Below, piece by piece: positions 1 to 9,288 of a DNA stretch of 64,000 nt; position 1 is the first letter of the stretch; each line of letters begins with the position of its first letter. The notes beneath the pieces were generated by a model. It saw only the letters and a program-made list of their open reading frames with translations, did not search any database and was not told the DNA's origin. The DNA is from an uncultured Paracoccaceae bacterium (GTDB lineage Bacteria; Pseudomonadota; Alphaproteobacteria; Rhodobacterales; Rhodobacteraceae), in contig CAKZRP010000075.1 of the NCBI GenBank assembly GCA_937146765.1, forward strand, positions 1 through 64,000, read 5' to 3'. The translations under genes were made by a program, and so were the position numbers.

Positions 1-77
1 AGGCCGCAAGGTGTGGCAGGGGACTGTAACTCCCTCGCGGAGACGCACGCCTGGTTCGATTCCAGGGTCGCCCACCA
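1..77 (+). tRNA. tRNA-Tyr (GTA), 5' end cut by the window
   Basis: The anticodon stem-loop at about 19-35 has loop CTGTAAC, giving anticodon GTA (Tyr). A long variable arm follows, as expected for tRNA-Tyr, then a T arm (CCTGG/CCAGG around TTCGATT) and a 3' end with encoded CCA at 75-77. The first few acceptor-stem bases lie before the window. Identified by reading the cloverleaf by eye. Confidence 0.9.
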
Positions 78-239
78 CTCTTCCTCTTTCAGATGACAAA
101 TCAATGACTTGAGCAAGGGTGGTGGCAGCCGCCAGTGGGCGGATATACCTCAGATTTCAATAAACGTGCAGACAGGCCGCGGGTCTTGGCGCGCTGAAAA
201 TCCGCGTGATTTTCTTGCCGCTTGTCACCACAAGCCTAA

Positions 240-256
240 CTGGGGCTTTGCCCCAG
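240..256. terminator. hairpin between tRNA-Tyr and the DUF2478 gene
   Basis: A 7-bp stem CTGGGGC/GCCCCAG with a TTT loop is followed on the plus strand by a second CCCCAG and then ATATTTTTT. It sits between two converging units (tRNA-Tyr plus, DUF2478 minus) and can serve as terminator for the plus strand. The surrounding bases 78-296 hold no convincing gene. The element resembles intergenic palindromes I recall as common in Roseobacter genomes; this is from memory, not checked. Confidence 0.5.
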
Positions 257-296
257 ACCCCAGGATATTTTTTGAAAGATGAAGCAGAAAGCGGTG

Positions 297-815
297 TCAG
301 ACCGCTTCTGCCAGAGCTGAGTCGACCCAAGCCAAGAGCGCCTCCAGATCGGGGGCGGCTTCCACGGCGAGGCCTTCGGCGAAGCGCTCGAAAGCTTCGA
401 CATTCATGCGGTTGACGCCGGAGATCACCGGCAGGCCCATGGCAAGGGCCTCGGCGATGACGGGACGCATGCCGCGACCGTCGGCCTCGTGTTTGCCGAA
501 TTTATTCACCAGCAGGATCTGCGGCGCGGGCGCGGCGGCGAGGCCGGTCGTGACCAGCCCGACCGCACGTTCCAGCGCGCCGGGGTTGAGGCGACAGCCA
601 CGCGCCCCCTCGCCCAGGGACTGCGAGATGCGGATGGTTTCGCCCGCTGGCAGGACGCGCACGTCCATGTCGCAAAGCTTGTTGTCGTAGCATTCGGTAT
701 TGGTCTGCACGATACCCGCAGTGCGAATGCCCTTCTCCGCCAGGCGCTCGGCCAGCGCGGTGAGCAGCCGGTCGGTGGCGCCGCGTTCGGTGGTCATCAC
801 ATAGGCAAGCTGCAT
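297..815 (-). CDS. DUF2478 family protein
   Basis: A 172-residue protein of the DUF2478 type, with a compact alpha/beta fold expected from the pattern LAYVMTTERGATDRLL at the N terminus and ILLVNKFGKHEADGRG near residues 100-115. The latter resembles the nucleotide-binding style of small P-loop-like proteins, but no canonical GxxxxGK[ST] is present. The biochemical role is not known. The start is supported by GGGAGAAGGA upstream of the ATG. It lies 117 bases downstream of bioB on the same strand and may be cotranscribed with it; a biotin-related role is only inferred from position. Confidence 0.8.
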   Translation of the reverse strand: MQLAYVMTTERGATDRLLTALAERLAEKGIRTAGIVQTNTECYDNKLCDMDVRVLPAGETIRISQSLGEGARGCRLNPGALERAVGLVTTGLAAAPAPQILLVNKFGKHEADGRGMRPVIAEALAMGLPVISGVNRMNVEAFERFAEGLAVEAAPDLEALLAWVDSALAEAV

Positions 816-932
816 GGGGTGTCCTTCTCCCTCCGGGGGCCCCGCGATCGGCCCCCTCCGTGTGGCGGCCAGCTTAGCCCGATCCCCCGAGCCTCGCCAG
901 TGGTGGATGCGCCCTATGGCTGCGGTGGGCTG

Positions 933-1913
933 TCACGCCGGGTCTGCCATGGGCGACAGACCGAGACGGGCAAAGAGCGCGCTGTCGGCATCCTGCCCCG
1001 GATTGTCCGCGGTCAGGAGCCGGTCGCCCATGAAGATCGAATTGACCCCGGCAAAGATGCACATGGCCTGCAGCTCGTCGCTCATGCCGCTGCGCCCGGC
1101 GGAGAGGCGCAGCTGGGCGCGGGGCATCATCAGCCGCGCCAGCGCGATGGTGCGCACGAGGTCGATGGGATCGAGGGGCTCGGCCTCGGCCAGCGGCGTG
1201 TCCGGCATCGGCATCAGGAGGTTGATCGGTACCGACTGCGGATGGTCCGGCAGGGTCGCCAGCGTCACCAGCATGTCGATCCGGTCCTGCCGCCCCTCGC
1301 CCATGCCGAGGATGCCGCCCGCGCAGACCTTGATGCCCGCCTCGCGCACCCGCGCCAGAGTTTCGAGCCGGTCGGCAAAGGTCCGGGTGGTGATGACCTC
1401 CGGGTAGAAGCGTTCGGAGGTGTCGATATTGTGGTTGTAGTAATCCAACCCCGCCGCCCGCAGGCGCTGCGCCTGCTCCACCTCCAGCATGCCGAGGGTC
1501 ATGCAGGTTTCCAGCCCCAGCGCCTTGACCCCTTCGACCATGGCCACCAGCTGGTCCATGTCACGGTCCTTGGGCGCACGCCAGGCGGCGCCCATGCAAT
1601 AGCGGGTGGCCCCGGCGGCGCGGGCGCGGCGGGCCTCGGCCAGGACCCGTTCCACCTCGATCAGCTTTGCCGCCGGAAGCTGCGAGCCGTTGCGGCCCGA
1701 TTGCGCGCAATAGGCGCAGTCCTCGGCGCAGCCGCCGGTCTTGATCGACAACAGATGCGACATCTGGATGCGATTGGGATCGAAGCTCTGGCGATGCAGG
1801 CTCTGGGCCTGAAACAGGAGGTCCATGAGGGGCTGGGCATAAAACGTCTCTGCTTCCTCTCGGGTCCAGTCCTGCCGGGGGCTGATGGGGCGGGGCGGGG
1901 TGGCGTCATCCAT
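933..1913 (-). CDS. bioB: biotin synthase BioB
   Basis: Radical SAM enzyme that inserts sulfur into dethiobiotin, the last step of biotin synthesis, in the cytoplasm. The 326-residue product has the SAM-cluster motif CAEDCAYC (Cys62, 66, 69), followed by YCMGAAWR and ETCMTLGML, which carry the usual [2Fe-2S] cysteines, and SAGRSGM near the C terminus with the conserved Arg. I chose the ATG at 1913 because GAGGA lies just upstream; a longer reading from 1961 has no ribosome site and would run towards the operator. No other biotin genes are in the window. A BioR-type box at 1969-1978 suggests repression by BioR. Confidence 0.96.
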   Translation of the reverse strand: MDDATPPRPISPRQDWTREEAETFYAQPLMDLLFQAQSLHRQSFDPNRIQMSHLLSIKTGGCAEDCAYCAQSGRNGSQLPAAKLIEVERVLAEARRARAAGATRYCMGAAWRAPKDRDMDQLVAMVEGVKALGLETCMTLGMLEVEQAQRLRAAGLDYYNHNIDTSERFYPEVITTRTFADRLETLARVREAGIKVCAGGILGMGEGRQDRIDMLVTLATLPDHPQSVPINLLMPMPDTPLAEAEPLDPIDLVRTIALARLMMPRAQLRLSAGRSGMSDELQAMCIFAGVNSIFMGDRLLTADNPGQDADSALFARLGLSPMADPA

Positions 1914-1968
1914 GGCAATCCTCGCGGTTTGGGTGGTGGTAGATGCACGCATTCCGCGCATTCGCGCC

Positions 1969-1978
1969 TAATAGATAA
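1969..1978 (-). promoter_or_regulatory. putative BioR operator upstream of bioB
   Basis: On the minus strand the bases read TTATCTATTA, one mismatch from the palindromic alphaproteobacterial BioR box TTATCTATAA. It lies 56 bases upstream of the bioB start in an unusually AT-rich patch (1968-1990). BioR is a GntR-family repressor of biotin genes in alphaproteobacteria. No bioR gene is in the window. Confidence 0.65.
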
Positions 1979-2056
1979 TATATTATTTGAGTCGCAAGAC
2001 CCTATCCCGCTGAAAACGCTCACATTCACCAACAGGAAGGCGAGCAAAGATTCCGC

Positions 2057-2085
2057 TTGACGCGATCCCCTCCGCTCCCCTACCC
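2057..2085 (+). promoter_or_regulatory. candidate thiC promoter
   Basis: TTGACG at 2057-2062 is followed after 17 bases by CTACCC at 2080-2085, a weak -10. Transcription would then begin about 2092, at the 5' edge of the TPP riboswitch. Only the -35 match is good, so this is a placement guess supported by the riboswitch position. Confidence 0.35.
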
Positions 2086-2095
2086 CTAGAGGCAC

Positions 2096-2204
2096 GCAGG
2101 GGAGTCCCGCCAAGGGGACTGAGAGGCAGACAGGGTTTTTCCGCAAGGCAGACCCGGTGACGCGACCCTTTGAACCTGACCCAGTTGATACTGGCGTAGG
2201 AAGC
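2096..2204 (+). promoter_or_regulatory. TPP riboswitch (THI element) of the thiC operon
   Basis: Typical thi-box parts are present in order: GCAGGGGAGTCCCGCC, then GGGGACTGAGAGG (about 2114-2126), a variable P3 arm, then CTTTGAACCTGACC (from 2168) and GTTGATACTGGCGTAGGAA ending about 2202. This RNA binds thiamin pyrophosphate and turns the downstream genes off. The roughly 135 bases between it and the thiC start probably hold the expression platform; a terminator was not clearly seen. Confidence 0.95.
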
Positions 2205-2338
2205 TAGGACAGTCGCGCATCGCCCCGGTACAAGGCAGATCCGCCCCTGATCCGACACGGCGGAGCTGTACATTCCGCCTGTTTTCCTCCGGCCCGGCTC
2301 AATTGGTGTTTTTGAGAGTAGACTCGAGGAGCACCAAG

Positions 2339-4146
<1,808 letters not shown>

Positions 4147-4150
<4 letters not shown>

Positions 4151-5112
4151 TCACCATTGCAGGCGCAGGTCTGGCGGGCCTCGCCTGCGCCTATGCGCTA
4201 TTGCGGCGCGGGGCGTCGGTCACGGTGTTTGAGCGGGCTGAGGTCTTGGGGGCCGAGAGCGTGGCGCGGTTCGCCGGCGGGATGCTGGCGCCCTGGTGCG
4301 AGCGGGAGAGCGCGCAGGAAGAGGTTGTGAGCCTCGGTGGCCGCGCCTTCGACTGGTGGGCCCGGATCACCCCGGTGCATCGGCGCGGCACGCTGGTGGT
4401 GGCGCTGCGCCGCGACCAGTCCGAGATCGCGCGCTTTGGTCGCCGCACCAGCGCTTACCGCACGGTGAACGGGGCGGAGATTGCCGCGCTGGAACCTGCC
4501 TTGAGCGGGCGGTTTCAGCAGGGGCTGTTCTTTGAGCAGGAGGCGCATCTCGACCCGCGCCGGGCGCTGCGCGATCTCGCAGCGGAGGTGCAGCGGCTGG
4601 GCGGCGAAATCCGCCTTGGCAGCCCTGCGCCTCAGCAGGTGGACCTCGACTGTCGCGGCATCCACGCCGCCCTGCCCGGCCTGCGCGCGGTGCGGGGCGA
4701 AATGGCGCTGCTGCGCTGCCCGGAGGTGAAGATCCGCCGTACCCTGCGCCTCTTGCATCCGCGCACGCCGATCTACCTCGTGCCGCGCGGCGACGGGCAC
4801 TACATGCTTGGCGCCACCATGGTGGAGAGCGATCACGTCGGCCCGCCGACCCTGCGCGCGCTGATGGAGCTGATGGGCGCGGCCTATGCCCTCAACCCCG
4901 CCTTTGCCGAGGCGGAAGTGGTGGAGACCGGCGCCGGTCTGCGCCCGGCCTATCCGAACAACCTGCCCCGGCTGGAGCGGCGCGACGGCACGCTCCACCT
5001 CAACGGGCTTTACCGACATGGGTTCCTGCTGGTCCCGGCCCTGGCCGAAGCGGCGGCGGACCAATTGATGGAGCGACGTGATGAAAATCCTCGTGAATTC
5101 CGAACCGCATGA
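4147..5112 (+). CDS. thiO: glycine oxidase ThiO
   Basis: FAD-dependent oxidase of the D-amino-acid-oxidase fold that turns glycine into iminoglycine, the precursor used by ThiG for the thiazole ring. An N-terminal Rossmann motif GAGLAGLACAYAL (residues 5-17) is followed by the acidic end of beta2 (FERAE) and, near the C terminus, GAGLRPAYPNNLP and NGLYRHGF. 321 residues, somewhat shorter than many ThiO proteins. The GTG start overlaps the thiC stop, and the C terminus overlaps thiS by 32 bases, so translation is probably coupled. A general amino-acid oxidase is unlikely in this operon. Confidence 0.9.
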
Positions 5113-5278
5113 TGTGACCGGGCCGACCTTGGCACTGGCCTTGGCGGAGCTGGGCTATACCAGTGCAGCCCTGGCCACCGCCCTCAACGGCCAATTTGTG
5201 GCCCGAGATGCGCGGGCGTCTCAACCCTTGGAAGCGGGGGATCGGATTGAGGTTCTCGCCCCGATGCAGGGAGGCTAA
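5081..5278 (+). CDS. thiS: sulfur carrier protein ThiS
   Basis: Ubiquitin-fold carrier of 65 residues ending in the diagnostic Gly-Gly (APMQGG), which ThiF adenylates and which then carries thiocarboxylate sulfur to ThiG. The start is ATG 5081, with GGAG eight bases upstream; a GTG codon immediately before it (5078) is an alternative. It overlaps the end of thiO by 32 bases and is followed by thiG four bases later. Confidence 0.93.
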   Translation: MKILVNSEPHDVTGPTLALALAELGYTSAALATALNGQFVARDARASQPLEAGDRIEVLAPMQGG

Positions 5279-5282
5279 GTCT

Positions 5283-6050
5283 ATGAAAGTTTACGGGGAA
5301 ACCATGCCCTCTCGGCTCTTCTTGGGCACTGCGCAATACCCCTCACCCGCGATCCTGCAGGCGGCGATCAAGGCCAGCGGCACCGGGCTGGTCACGGTGT
5401 CCTTGCGCCGCGAGGCCGCGCATGGCTCGGGCGCGGGGTTCTGGGACCTGTTGCGCGAGACCGGCGTGCGCATCCTGCCCAATACCGCCGGCTGCCATTC
5501 TGCGCGCGAGGCGGTGACCACGGCGCAGATGGCGCGCGAGGTCTTTGGCACCGACTGGATCAAGCTTGAGGTGATTGGCCATGCCGACACATTGCAACCA
5601 GATGTCTTTGGACTGGTCGAGGCGGCCCGAATTCTCAGCGCCCAAGGCTTCAAGGTCTTTCCCTATACGACCGAGGATCTGGTGGTGGGCGAGCGCCTGC
5701 TGGACGCAGGCTGCGAGGTGCTGATGCCCTGGGGCGCGCCGATTGGATCGGGGCGCGGTTTGGTGAACCCGGATGGATTGCGCGCCATGCGGGCGCATTT
5801 CCCGGACGTCCCCTTGGTGGTTGATGCCGGAATCGGACGCCCCTCGGACGCAGCGGCGGCAATGGAGCTGGGCATGGATGCGGTGCTGTTGAACACCGCT
5901 GTGGCCAAGGCCGGCGCCCCCGTTCTGATGGCGCGCGCCATGGCCGAGGCCATCGCCGCCGGACGCGCCGGATATGACGCCGACCCGATGGAACGCCGTG
6001 ACATGGCGGTGCCCTCAACGCCTGTGCTCGGGCTGGCGGAGTTTATATGA
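5283..6050 (+). CDS. thiG: thiazole synthase ThiG
   Basis: Builds the thiazole phosphate of thiamin from deoxyxylulose 5-phosphate, ThiS thiocarboxylate and iminoglycine. The 255-residue TIM-barrel protein has the Schiff-base lysine in DWIKLEVIG, the phosphate-binding GSGRGL and the conserved VVDAGIGRPSDAAAAMELG and VLLNTAVAKA segments. The start at 5283 follows the thiS stop and GGGAGG; a longer open frame back to 5163 lies inside thiS and is rejected. It overlaps thiE by four bases. Confidence 0.96.
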   Translation: MKVYGETMPSRLFLGTAQYPSPAILQAAIKASGTGLVTVSLRREAAHGSGAGFWDLLRETGVRILPNTAGCHSAREAVTTAQMAREVFGTDWIKLEVIGHADTLQPDVFGLVEAARILSAQGFKVFPYTTEDLVVGERLLDAGCEVLMPWGAPIGSGRGLVNPDGLRAMRAHFPDVPLVVDAGIGRPSDAAAAMELGMDAVLLNTAVAKAGAPVLMARAMAEAIAAGRAGYDADPMERRDMAVPSTPVLGLAEFI

Positions 6051-6643
6051 TGGAACGCTTCTACCTGATCACCGGTCATGTGGGCCGTCTGGAACTTTTG
6101 GTGCCGCAGGGTGCGCGTCTGGTGCAACTTCGGATCAAGGATCAGCCTGACCGAGAGGTAAAGCGGCAGCTCGCCCGCGCCCGCGATTTCTGCGCCGTTC
6201 ATGGCGCGCAGCTGGTGGTGAATGACTATTGGCAGGCGGCGATCGACCTCAATTGCGACTTTGTCCACCTCGGGCAGGAGGATATGGAGACCGCGGATTT
6301 CGCCGCCCTTCGCCGCAAGGGCGTGCGGTTTGGCCTCTCGACCCATGACGAGGCGGAACTGGACCGCGCCCTCGCCCAAGATCCCGCCTATGTGGCGCTT
6401 GGTCCGGTCTACCCGACCCTCCTCAAGGAAATGAAATGGGCGCCGCAGGGGCTGGAGCGGATCACCCGCTGGAAGGCCCTCGCAGGCAAGGTGCCGCTGG
6501 TCGCCATTGGCGGGCTGACCATTGACCGGCTGCCGGGCGTCTTTGCCGCCGGTGCGGACAGCGCGGCGGTGGTCACCGACATACAATGCGCCACCGACCC
6601 CGAGGCCCGCACGCGCGACTGGGTGGCCGCATGTTCGACCTGA
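6047..6643 (+). CDS. thiE: thiamine phosphate synthase ThiE
   Basis: Couples HMP pyrophosphate to thiazole phosphate. The 198-residue TIM-barrel has the ThiE/TenI pattern: QLRIKD, VNDYWQAA, HLGQED, GLSTHDEAEL, YVALGPVYPT and VAIGGLT. Because the family also includes TenI aminotransferase-like isomerases, the exact reaction rests on context, and a complete thi operon without another thiE favours ThiE. Two adjacent ATG codons are possible starts; the first overlaps the thiG stop. Confidence 0.88.
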   Translation: MMERFYLITGHVGRLELLVPQGARLVQLRIKDQPDREVKRQLARARDFCAVHGAQLVVNDYWQAAIDLNCDFVHLGQEDMETADFAALRRKGVRFGLSTHDEAELDRALAQDPAYVALGPVYPTLLKEMKWAPQGLERITRWKALAGKVPLVAIGGLTIDRLPGVFAAGADSAAVVTDIQCATDPEARTRDWVAACST

Positions 6644-7599
6644 GCCCCTATGCGCGCCAGATCGCCCTGCCCGAGGTCGGCGAGGCCGGACAGGCCCGCT
6701 TTCGCGCCGCCCATGTGCTGGTGGTTGGTGCGGGCGGGCTTGGCTGCCCGGTGCTGACCTATCTGGCGACGGCCGGCATCGGCGCCCTGACCGTGATGGA
6801 CCCGGACCGGGTGGAGCGCAGCAACCTGCATCGCCAGCCGCTGTTTGCGCCGCGCGACATTGGCGCCCGCAAGGTCGAGGCTGCCGCGCAGGCGATCCGA
6901 CGTTTGGCGCCGGAGGTGCGCATCACGGCCCGCGCCGAGGCGCTGGGCGCCAGCACCGTTGCCACCGCCATTGCGACGGCGGATGTGGTGGTGGACGCGG
7001 CGGACAGTTTTGCCGCCTCCTACATCCTCTCGGATGCCTGTCTGGCCGCGGGCAAGCCTCTGATCTCCGCCTCTGCCCTCGGGCTCGGGGGCTATGTCGG
7101 TGGCTTCTGCGGCGGCGCGCCCTCGCTGAGGGCGGTGTTTCCCGACCTGCCGGAGCAGGCGGCCACCTGCGCCACATCGGGGGTGCTCGGTCCGCTGGTG
7201 GGGATGCTGGGGACGGCGCAGGCGCAGATGGTGCTGCAGCTGCTTCTGGACTGCAAACCGCGGGTGACCGGCCAGATGCTGCGGTTCGACATGGGGGGCT
7301 TGCGCACCTCCGGTTTCCGCTTTGACGCGGCGCCGGAACCGCAGGCGCCGCTGCGCTTTGTGCCCCGGCCCAGGATCGAGGACCTTGTGATCGACCTGCG
7401 CGGGGTCGAGGAAGCCCCCGAGATGGTGACCCCAAGCGCGCGACGAATGGCGCCGCAGGAGATTGGCCAAATGGACCTGCCGAAGGGGCGGCGCCTCACC
7501 CTGGCCTGCGCCAGCGGCCTGCGCGCCTGGCGGGCGGCGCGGCTCTTGCAGGCACAAGGCCATGACGATCTGGTGCTGCACGCGGTGCAGGCACCATGA
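6631..7599 (+). CDS. thiF: ThiF-like E1 adenylyltransferase with C-terminal rhodanese domain
   Basis: Activates the C terminus of ThiS with ATP so that it can accept sulfur. Residues about 1-240 form the MoeB/ThiF fold: GAGGLGCPV for ATP, ERSNLHRQ with the Arg and Asn contacts, and TCATSGVLGPLVG with the catalytic-region Cys. Residues about 245-322 look like a rhodanese: DLRGVEE, then CASGLRAWRAA (C-x2-G-x-R loop). The zinc cysteines usual in MoeB/ThiF are missing: the first CxxC position reads PSLRAVFP and the second pair is absent. The start at 6631 overlaps thiE by 13 bases. The fusion probably supplies persulfide sulfur directly to ThiS. Confidence 0.85.
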   Translation: MFDLSPYARQIALPEVGEAGQARFRAAHVLVVGAGGLGCPVLTYLATAGIGALTVMDPDRVERSNLHRQPLFAPRDIGARKVEAAAQAIRRLAPEVRITARAEALGASTVATAIATADVVVDAADSFAASYILSDACLAAGKPLISASALGLGGYVGGFCGGAPSLRAVFPDLPEQAATCATSGVLGPLVGMLGTAQAQMVLQLLLDCKPRVTGQMLRFDMGGLRTSGFRFDAAPEPQAPLRFVPRPRIEDLVIDLRGVEEAPEMVTPSARRMAPQEIGQMDLPKGRRLTLACASGLRAWRAARLLQAQGHDDLVLHAVQAP

Positions 7600-8345
7600 G
7601 AGGTGTCGTTCTGGCTATCGGCGGCACCGACAGCAGCGGCGGCGCAGGCCTCAGCCGCGATGCGGCGATGGCCACGCGGATGGGCTTCCTGCTGAAACCG
7701 GTGGTGACGGCGGTGACCGCGCAAACGGATCGGGCGGTCCATAGGGTCTCGCCAATGCCGCTCGACCTGCTGGACGCGCAACTGCGGGCGGCGCTGGCGG
7801 AGCCGCGCCCGCAAGCGGTGAAGATCGGCATGGTCGCAAGTTCAGAGCAGGTGGCGCGTCTGGCGGAGCTGCTGCCAGCAGACCTGCCGCTGGTGCTCGA
7901 CCCGGTGCTGCGGGCCAGTTCCGGCGGCGATCTGACCCCGGCGGAGGGCTTGCGGCCGCTCTTGCGTCGCGCGGCGCTGCTCACCCCGAACCTGAGCGAA
8001 AGTGCGCGGCTGAGTGGCTTGCCAGAGGCGGTGGCAGAGGCAGAGCTGCACGATCAAGGCGCGGCCCTGCTGGCGCTTGGTCCTCGGGCGGTGCTTCTCA
8101 AGGGCGGCCATGGGCGCGGGGCGGAGTGCATCGATCACCTCTTTACGGGCGCGACCCATCGGCGCTTCACCGGCCCGCGGCTGCCGGTCTCCCGGCGCGG
8201 CACCGGGTGCGGCCTTGCCACCGCCATTGCCTGTGCCCTGACGCAGGGCGCGACCGTGCCGGAGGCCTGCCGCCTGGGCAAAGCTGCCGTCACCACCTGG
8301 CTGTCCGAGCCTGACGCTGCGCAGGGACTGACGCTCTCGGGATGA
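7596..8345 (+). CDS. thiD: hydroxymethylpyrimidine/phosphomethylpyrimidine kinase ThiD
   Basis: Ribokinase-family enzyme phosphorylating HMP and HMP phosphate to HMP pyrophosphate. The 249-residue protein begins with AIGGTDSSGGAGL, has the QTDRAVH loop, KIGMVAS, LDPVL and, near the C terminus, RRGTGCGLATAIA, which holds the catalytic Cys/anion-hole segment. Last gene of the thi operon, overlapping thiF by four bases. A large GC-rich hairpin follows the stop. Confidence 0.93.
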   Translation: MRGVVLAIGGTDSSGGAGLSRDAAMATRMGFLLKPVVTAVTAQTDRAVHRVSPMPLDLLDAQLRAALAEPRPQAVKIGMVASSEQVARLAELLPADLPLVLDPVLRASSGGDLTPAEGLRPLLRRAALLTPNLSESARLSGLPEAVAEAELHDQGAALLALGPRAVLLKGGHGRGAECIDHLFTGATHRRFTGPRLPVSRRGTGCGLATAIACALTQGATVPEACRLGKAAVTTWLSEPDAAQGLTLSG

Positions 8346-8352
8346 GAGGTTT

Positions 8353-8417
8353 CGCTTCGGGCAAAGCCCGAAGCGACCGGCGCCGCGCGCGCCCCTGCGG
8401 GGCGCGCGCGGCGCCGG
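8353..8417. terminator. two tandem GC-rich hairpins between convergent thiD and pxpA
   Basis: First a 10-bp stem CGCTTCGGGC/GCCCGAAGCG with loop AAA (8353-8375), then a perfect 19-bp stem with loop TGC (arms 8377-8395 and 8399-8417). No T-run follows on either strand. They lie between converging operons and most likely act as a bidirectional transcription barrier. Confidence 0.6.
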
Positions 8418-8490
8418 GCCCAACCGGAGGGCGGGACCGCAAGGTCATGTCAAACGGGCGGGAGCGCCCCCTCCCTGCCGCACTCAAGGG

Positions 8491-9264
8491 TCAGAGGGGC
8501 GCACCGGTGAATTGCGCCAGTTGGATGCCTGTGGCCTCCAGCGTCTGGCGCAGGCTGCGGGCGATCTCCAGCGCCTCGGGCGTGTCGCCGTGCAGGCAGA
8601 TGGTGTCGATGCGGGTGGGGATACGGCTGCCATCCTCGGCGATAATCGCACCCTCCTTCACCATGCGAGCCACCCGCTCGCCTGCAAGGTCCGCATCGTG
8701 AATCACCGCGCCGGGCAGCGCGCGATCCACCAGCGAGGCGTCGGAATTATAGGCACGGTCGGCAAAGATCTCGCAGGCGGCGCGGCAGCCAAGCTCTGCG
8801 GCGGCGGCCTGCTGTTGGGTGCCGGCCATCACCATCACGATGAGATCCGGCGCAACCGCAAGCGCCGCCGCATAGCAGGCACGTGCCATGGCGCGGTCGG
8901 CCGCGGCCATATTGGCCAGCGCCCCGTGCAGCTTCAGGTGCCGCACTTCGCCACCGGTGGCGCGGGCCAGGGCCTGCGCCGCGCCGACCTGATATTGCAC
9001 CAGATGCGCGAGGCTCTGGTGCGGCAGCACCATCTTGCGGCGGCCAAAACCCTGCAAATCGGGAAAGCCGGGATGGGCGCCGATGCCGACGCCGCGCGCC
9101 ACAGCCGCCGCCATGGTCTCGGCCATCACGTCCCAGTCACCGGCGTGCAAGCCGCAGGCCACATTGGCCGAGGTCACAACATCCAGCACCTCGGCATCGC
9201 GCCCCATCACCCAGGGGCCGAAGCTTTCGCCCATATCAGCGTTCAGATCGACCGTTTGTCCCAT
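8491..9264 (-). CDS. pxpA: 5-oxoprolinase subunit A (LamB/YcsF family)
   Basis: With PxpB and PxpC it forms the bacterial ATP-dependent 5-oxoprolinase that opens pyroglutamate to glutamate. The 257-residue product starts with VDLNADMGESFG, the family signature, and continues with ANVACGLHAGD, GAHPGFPD and VRHLKLHGALAN; the His/Asp residues fit the metal-dependent polysaccharide-deacetylase-like barrel. Last gene of the operon pxpB-C-A, 24 bases after pxpC. GGGAG lies upstream of the ATG. Confidence 0.93.
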   Translation of the reverse strand: MGQTVDLNADMGESFGPWVMGRDAEVLDVVTSANVACGLHAGDWDVMAETMAAAVARGVGIGAHPGFPDLQGFGRRKMVLPHQSLAHLVQYQVGAAQALARATGGEVRHLKLHGALANMAAADRAMARACYAAALAVAPDLIVMVMAGTQQQAAAAELGCRAACEIFADRAYNSDASLVDRALPGAVIHDADLAGERVARMVKEGAIIAEDGSRIPTRIDTICLHGDTPEALEIARSLRQTLEATGIQLAQFTGAPL

Positions 9265-9288
9265 CCCACGGGCTCCCTTCTCCAGAGT

